This document shows, one piece after another, positions 56,240 through 64,000 of a stretch of 64,000 bases of DNA. Made by a program: the position numbers and the translations under genes. The stretch's first letter is position 1. Every line of letters begins with the position of its first letter. The DNA lies in contig QDFQ01000001.1 in the NCBI GenBank assembly GCA_003075315.1, positions 1,283,998 to 1,347,997 of the forward strand, read 5' to 3'. Source of the stretch: Arthrobacter sp. TPD3018 (GTDB taxonomy: Bacteria; Pseudomonadota; Alphaproteobacteria; Sphingomonadales; Sphingomonadaceae). Under the pieces are notes generated by a model that did no database searches, was not told the origin of the DNA, and was given only the letters and a program-made list of their open reading frames with translations.

Positions 56240-56625
56240 TGTCGGACGGCGGGGGAGCAGAGCGTTCCCGCGCCGATCTGGAGGCCGAATGGCTGGAGCT
56301 GACGCGCGGGATCCTACCGGGTCTCGCGCGTTCGTGTGTCTGGCCGGTGCGCGCGGATCACTGCTTCCAGCGGATTTTGCCCGACGCGGTGGTCGGCGGG
56401 GTGTGGTACGATGCGGTCGCAGGACGGCCGGCGTATCGGTATATCGATGGCGGGCTGTTGGCGCGGGCGGTGACCTTGGGGCGCGACGTCGTGGAGGGGC
56501 GGGCCGATCTGGCGGCGCTGAACCGACAATGGCTGGCGTGGCGGCACGCGCGAAAGGACAGCTCCCTGCGATCCGTCACTCCGGACTTGTTCCAGAGTCC
56601 ACCGCGTCGCGGGGGTCGCGTTTGA
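56239..56625 (+). CDS. Hypothetical protein coupled to lpdA, C-terminus from a repeat
   Basis: 128 residues, no confident family. The core is LEAEWLELTRGILPGLARS, WPVRADHCFQRILPDAVVGGVWYDAV, and DLAALNRQWLAWRHAR, a soluble alpha-helical-looking protein with several Trp. The start overlaps the lpdA stop (TGATG), so it is translated with it. From about residue 112 onward (SVTPDLFQSPPRRGGRV) the codons come from the palindromic repeat at 56574, so the natural C-terminus probably ended earlier. Confidence 0.65.
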   Translation: MSDGGGAERSRADLEAEWLELTRGILPGLARSCVWPVRADHCFQRILPDAVVGGVWYDAVAGRPAYRYIDGGLLARAVTLGRDVVEGRADLAALNRQWLAWRHARKDSSLRSVTPDLFQSPPRRGGRV

Positions 56626-56687
56626 GCCTCCTGCTACCCCCCCCCCCCTCTCCGCGGAGTGGACGCCGGAACACGTCCGGGGTGACG
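56574..56687. repeat. ~108-bp palindromic intergenic repeat, copy 4, with poly-C tract
   Basis: Left arm starts CGTCACTCCGGACTTGTTCC, right arm ends ACGTCCGGGGTGACG. The interior holds a run of 12 C (56637-56648). 114 bp long. The left half is read as coding by the gene at 56239. Confidence 0.85.
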
Positions 56688-56706
56688 TGGTGTGTGGGGC
56701 GGTCGC

Positions 56707-58326
56707 TCAAGCTGCCAGCCGTTTGGCGCCCCCGCCCCGGATCATTTCTGCCGCTTTTTCTGCGATCATGATCGTCGGCGCATTGGTGTTGCCGCTGACG
56801 AGGCTCGGCATCACCGACGCATCTACCACGCGCAGGCCTGCGATCCCGCGCACGCGCAGCTGAGCATCGACTACCGCCGAGGCGTCGCTATCCGCGCCCA
56901 TCTTGCAGGTACCGATTGGGTGGTAGATCGTCTCAGCCGTCCGGCGAACCCAGGCGTCGATCGCGGTATCGCCTCGTACCTCCGCCCCGGGCGCCAGTTC
57001 CGCGTCGCGGTAGGGATCGAGCGCCGCCTGCGCTGCCACGTCGCGGCCGATCGTCACGGCCTCGCGCAGGACGCGGCGGTCTTCGGGCGTGCTGAGGTAG
57101 TTCGCCTCGATCAGCGGATCGGCCAACGGGTCGTCCGACACCAAACCGATGCGCCCACGGCTCTCGGGACGGAGCTGGCAGAGGTGGAGCGAGAAGCCGT
57201 CTTCGGTCGCCTTCACCTTGCCGTGCTCGCGCATGATCGCCAGGACGGCGTGGATCTGGATGTCTGGGTGGTCGAGGCCCTCGCGCGACGGGATGAAGGC
57301 TCCAGCCTCGAGAAAGTTCTGGCGCCCGACGCCCTTGCCGGTCAGCGCATAGCGGAGACCCACGCCGAGCTGTCGCAGGCCCTTTACTTCGCTGAACACC
57401 GTGCGCAGTCCGCGGCTGCGCCAGTTCATGATGACGTCGAGATGATCCTGCAGGTTGCGCCCGACACCGGGCAATTCATGCACCGTTTTGATGCCGACGC
57501 CGCGCAGATGCGTGGGATCGCCGATGCCCGACAGCTGGAGCAGTTGCGGCGACTGAACCGCGCCAGTGCACAGCAGGATTTCGCCGGAGGCGGTCGCCCG
57601 GTGCGGCTCGCGCCCGACCACATAGTCGACCGCCACCGCTCGGCCGCCCTGCACGTCGATGCACGTGGTGCGGGCATCCGTCGCGATCGTAAGGTTCGGT
57701 CGGGCCAGGGCGGGGAACAGATACGCCTCCGCCGCCGTCCAGCGCCGCCCGTCGGCGATGGTCAGGTCATAGGGACCGAAGCCTTCGGGATGCGCGCCGT
57801 TGAAGTCGTCGGTGATCGGATAGCCGGCCTGTCGCCCCGCCGCGATGAAGGCGGCGTTGAAGGGACTATCGCTTTCGCCTGCCGAGACGCGCAGCGGACC
57901 CTCGGTCCCGTGCAAGGGCCCGCTGCGATGGTGCCCCTCCAGCTTGCGGAAATAGGGGAGGACGTCGTCCCAGCCCCAACCGGCGAGGCCGGATTGCGCC
58001 CAGCGATCGTAATCGCGCGGATGGCCCCGCGAATAGATCATGCCGTTGATCGCCGAGCTGCCGCCCAGTCCCTTGCCGCGCGGCCACCACAGGCGGCGGT
58101 TGTCGAGATGCGGTTCCGGCGCGGTCCAGAAGCCCCAATTGTGCTTGCTCTTGGCCTTGATCAACTCGCCGACCCCAGCCGGCATACGGACGAGCAGGTC
58201 GCGGTTGTGGCCACCGGCTTCTATCAGTAATACGCGGACCGCGGGATCTTCGGACAAGCGCGCCGCCATGACACAGCCGGCCGAGCCGCCCCCTATGACG
58301 ATATAGTCGAAGCCTTCGTCTGCCAT
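56707..58326 (-). CDS. GMC-family FAD oxidoreductase (choline/alcohol dehydrogenase-like)
   Basis: 539 residues. FAD motif IGGGSAGCVMAARLSEDP at the N-terminus, the GMC signatures GKGLGGSSAINGMIYSRGH and GAVQSPQLLQLSGIG, and the active-site pair: His in IYHPIGTCKMG and Asn in SGNTNAPTIMIAE. Typical of alcohol or choline dehydrogenases, but the substrate is unknown. The start lies 34 bp inside the 3' end of the TetR gene on the same strand, so the regulator and enzyme are co-expressed. Confidence 0.9.
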   Translation of the reverse strand: MADEGFDYIVIGGGSAGCVMAARLSEDPAVRVLLIEAGGHNRDLLVRMPAGVGELIKAKSKHNWGFWTAPEPHLDNRRLWWPRGKGLGGSSAINGMIYSRGHPRDYDRWAQSGLAGWGWDDVLPYFRKLEGHHRSGPLHGTEGPLRVSAGESDSPFNAAFIAAGRQAGYPITDDFNGAHPEGFGPYDLTIADGRRWTAAEAYLFPALARPNLTIATDARTTCIDVQGGRAVAVDYVVGREPHRATASGEILLCTGAVQSPQLLQLSGIGDPTHLRGVGIKTVHELPGVGRNLQDHLDVIMNWRSRGLRTVFSEVKGLRQLGVGLRYALTGKGVGRQNFLEAGAFIPSREGLDHPDIQIHAVLAIMREHGKVKATEDGFSLHLCQLRPESRGRIGLVSDDPLADPLIEANYLSTPEDRRVLREAVTIGRDVAAQAALDPYRDAELAPGAEVRGDTAIDAWVRRTAETIYHPIGTCKMGADSDASAVVDAQLRVRGIAGLRVVDASVMPSLVSGNTNAPTIMIAEKAAEMIRGGGAKRLAA

Positions 58327-58928
58327 GCTCTCTCCTCCTGCGCGGCCGTTGCGACCGTCGCATCCGTGGGTGTGCAGAGGAGCGCGATCAGCTCCTCCAT
58401 CAGCGCGGGCCGATCCAGATCGGGCGCGTGGACCTTGCCGAGGCCCAGCGTCATCAGGGCGTAGCCGCGTACGCGTGCCTGATGCGGCGTCAGGCCATTC
58501 GCCTCGAGGCAGTGCGACAGGAAGGTGAGGACCTGCGCGTCGTTGCGTTCGACCGCAGCCTGCGCACGGGAATCACTCTCTGCCCAAGCGCGCATCGCGA
58601 TCGATAGGCGGAACAGCCCACGGCGGCGGACGATCTCGGCGAGCAGGCGGATGCGATCGACGGGGTTCCGTTCCGCGTTCATGATCGTGTCGAGAATGCT
58701 GGCGAGATGCTCCCCGGCAAAATAGTCTGCGAGCCGGCCCTGATAGGCGTCGAAGTCGGTGAAATGGTGATAGAAGCTGCCGGTCGAAACGTTCAATTCA
58801 GCAGCGAGCGGACGCAGCTTTAGTGCCCGCAGCCCGCCCCGGCGGAGCAGCGACTGCCCCGCCTCCAGCCAATCGCGTGGGGTAAGGTCGGTCGCGCGGA
58901 GTGTCCGGTCGGGGGCGGCGGTGGCCAT
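58293..58928 (-). CDS. TetR-family transcriptional regulator
   Basis: 211 residues. N-terminal HTH LKLRPLAAELNVSTGSFYHHF; ligand-binding helices follow with little conservation, as is normal. Its 3' end overlaps the GMC oxidoreductase gene by 34 bp and it starts 16 bp after treA. It probably regulates the GMC gene. A longer overlap than usual might include an unrecognised start choice for the oxidoreductase. Confidence 0.88.
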   Translation of the reverse strand: MATAAPDRTLRATDLTPRDWLEAGQSLLRRGGLRALKLRPLAAELNVSTGSFYHHFTDFDAYQGRLADYFAGEHLASILDTIMNAERNPVDRIRLLAEIVRRRGLFRLSIAMRAWAESDSRAQAAVERNDAQVLTFLSHCLEANGLTPHQARVRGYALMTLGLGKVHAPDLDRPALMEELIALLCTPTDATVATAAQEERAWQTKASTISS

Positions 58929-58944
58929 AACCGATGTTATGCAG

Positions 58945-60482
58945 CTATTGCGCTGCCGTAAAGCCCTTGGCGATCAGTGCGCGGGTGACGCCGTTGGTCC
59001 AGCCGAATCCGTCCTGAAGCGGATATTCGCCACCACCGCCGGGCAGGCGCCGGACCACATTGTACTTTTCGAGCAGCTTGCCGCTGGCGTCATATTCGCG
59101 GGCCACGCTCGCCAGCCAATGGGCGGCGATCCGGCGGGCGAGGGCGGTCTCGCCATAGCGTTCGAGCCCCGTGATCGCGACCCATTGCAGGGGAGCCCAG
59201 CCGTTGGGATCGTCCCATTGCTGCCCGGTGTCGACCAGCGTCGTGCGCAGCCCGCCCTCGCCGATCAGCGGGGTAAGCGCCTGCGCAGTGGTTCGTGCGC
59301 GATCGGGCGTCGCGATGCCGACGAACAGGGGGAAGGCCATCGCGGCGGTGCGACCTTTGGCGACGGTTCCGGCGTCCAAGTCGTAATCGGCATAATAGCC
59401 GGCGCCGTTCCAAAGATGGCGGTTGATCGCGACCGCGCGTGCGTCTGCCGCGTTGGTGTAGCGGCTGGCGCAAGGATCGTCGCGCAGCGTCCGGCAGTTC
59501 GTCGCGATGCTGCGTTCGAGGCCGTAGAGCAGGCTGTTGAGATCGACGGGGACGACGCGCGTCGTGCGGATCGTCGCCAGCGTCTTGCCATCGGCAAGCC
59601 ACCGCGAGCTGAAGTCCCATCCGCTCTCGGCACCGGCGCGCAGGTCTCGATACAGCACCTTCGCATCGCGACCCGGGTTTGCCTGAGCAAGCAGTGCGTC
59701 CTCGCGATAGCTTTCGTCGCGTGGATCGTCGCGGTCATCCCAATAGCGGTTGAGCAGGCTGCCGTCGTTCAGGCGTACGACGCGCGCGCTGCCCTCGCCG
59801 GCCCGGAGGCGGTCGGCGCCACGCATCCAGAAGTCGTGCTCGGCCCGCAGCCAGCGCGTGCGCTGCGCCAGCGTATCGGCGCGCTTTGACATGCCGGCGA
59901 TCAGGTAGAAAAAGGGGGGCTGCGAGCGGCTGAGATAATAGGTGCGCGTGCCGTTGGGGATGCGGCCGTAGCGGTCGAGCAGGCTGCCGAAGTCGACGAT
60001 CATGTCCTCGACCAGATCTTGCCGGCCTGAGGCTTGCAGGCCCAGCATCGTGAACCAGCTGTCCCAATAATACATCTCGCGAAACCGGCCGCCGGGGACG
60101 ACGAAGCGTTTCGGCAATGGGAGCGCCGACGAACCCGCACCGACGCTCGGCAAGGTGCGGGTGAGCTGCGGCCACAGTGCGTCGATATGCGCGGTGAGCG
60201 ACAGTTTGGCCGACGGTGGCGGTACGGTGGGCGTGATCGGCAGCGTGAAATTCGCCTGCACGAAGGCTTCGAGCGCCGCGCGATCTTTGCAGGCGCACCG
60301 ACGATAGCCGTCCATGATCGCGGCATCGCTGCGGCGCGGTTGGGCGTCGGCGAAGGTCTTTGAGTCGGGGAAGACGCGCTGCATCTGCACATCGCGGAAG
60401 AGCGCACCGAAGCGCTGTGCGGGCGACAGCGGCGTGGCGGCGACAAGCAGCGTCGACAGGGTAAGCAGCAGCGGGCGGATCA

Positions 60483-60486
<4 letters not shown>
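58945..60486 (-). CDS. treA: Secreted trehalase (GH37)
   Basis: 513 residues with an N-terminal signal peptide (MIRPLLLTLSTLLVAATPLSPA), so periplasmic. GH37 signatures PGGRFREMYYWDSWF at about 130-145 and QWDDPNGWAPLQW near 420; the ending GGGGEYPLQDGFGWTNGV is also typical. Hydrolyses trehalose to two glucose. Its start overlaps the glgX stop (ATGA). Last gene of the glgA-pgm-glgX-treA set. Confidence 0.93.

Positions 60487-64000
<3,514 letters not shown>

Overview
The window is about 64 kb of GC-rich, densely coded chromosome from an alphaproteobacterium, most probably of the Sphingomonas group. Supporting signs are an RcdA/DUF1465 protein, paired DUF465 proteins, a DksA with a degenerate zinc finger, a FadN-type beta-oxidation protein with the dehydrogenase domain first, a CC0125/CC1285-type lipoprotein and an sdhE-recG divergent pair. 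I see no rRNA, prophage, insertion sequence, CRISPR array or plasmid feature. One tRNA (Asn) is present. The window is cut inside secA on the left and inside glgA on the right.

Layout. 0-12.7 kb: secA (5' end missing), a lipoprotein, YjbQ, two tiny membrane proteins, tRNA-Asn, moaA-nadK, a c-di-GMP phosphodiesterase-like protein, an NTF2-like protein, mfd and sdhE. 12.7-24 kb: recG, a PilZ protein, tyrS, serS with an NlpD-like LysM/LytM lipoprotein, a host-attachment family protein, a very low-complexity Ser/Asn/Gln/Gly surface-like protein, dksA, a second PilZ protein, two divergent DUF465 genes, rcdA and a nitronate monooxygenase-like gene. 24-30.8 kb: a secreted M1 aminopeptidase and a three-gene periplasmic aldehyde oxidoreductase (PaoABC-like) operon.

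30.9-42.1 kb is a fatty-acid uptake and beta-oxidation district: FadL porin, DUF2147 protein, FadN-type hydratase/dehydrogenase, thiolase, FadD ligase, two MerR regulators and an acyl-CoA dehydrogenase, with hisI and a lipoprotein between the regulators. A TGACGTAA word recurs in three intergenic regions of this district, once inside a near-perfect palindrome, and is a candidate MerR operator. 42.2-48.3 kb holds a short-chain dehydrogenase with two small coupled genes, a ClpP-like protein lacking the expected catalytic Asp, sdhB, a thioesterase, zapE and an acyltransferase. 48.3-56.6 kb is a TCA block, mdh-sucD-sucA-sucB-lpdA, without sucC. 56.7-64 kb carries a GMC oxidoreductase with a TetR regulator, then a tightly overlapped glycogen/trehalose operon, glgA-pgm-glgX-treA.

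The intergenic spaces contain several kinds of dispersed palindromic repeat, including four copies of an element of about 108-114 bp with 29-bp inverted ends. One copy supplies the C-terminal codons of a neighbouring gene. Most genes here are core housekeeping. The less ordinary points are these repeats, the MerR/beta-oxidation operator, the low-complexity secreted protein and the ClpP-like protein. I did not find a convincing wholly new multi-gene system.
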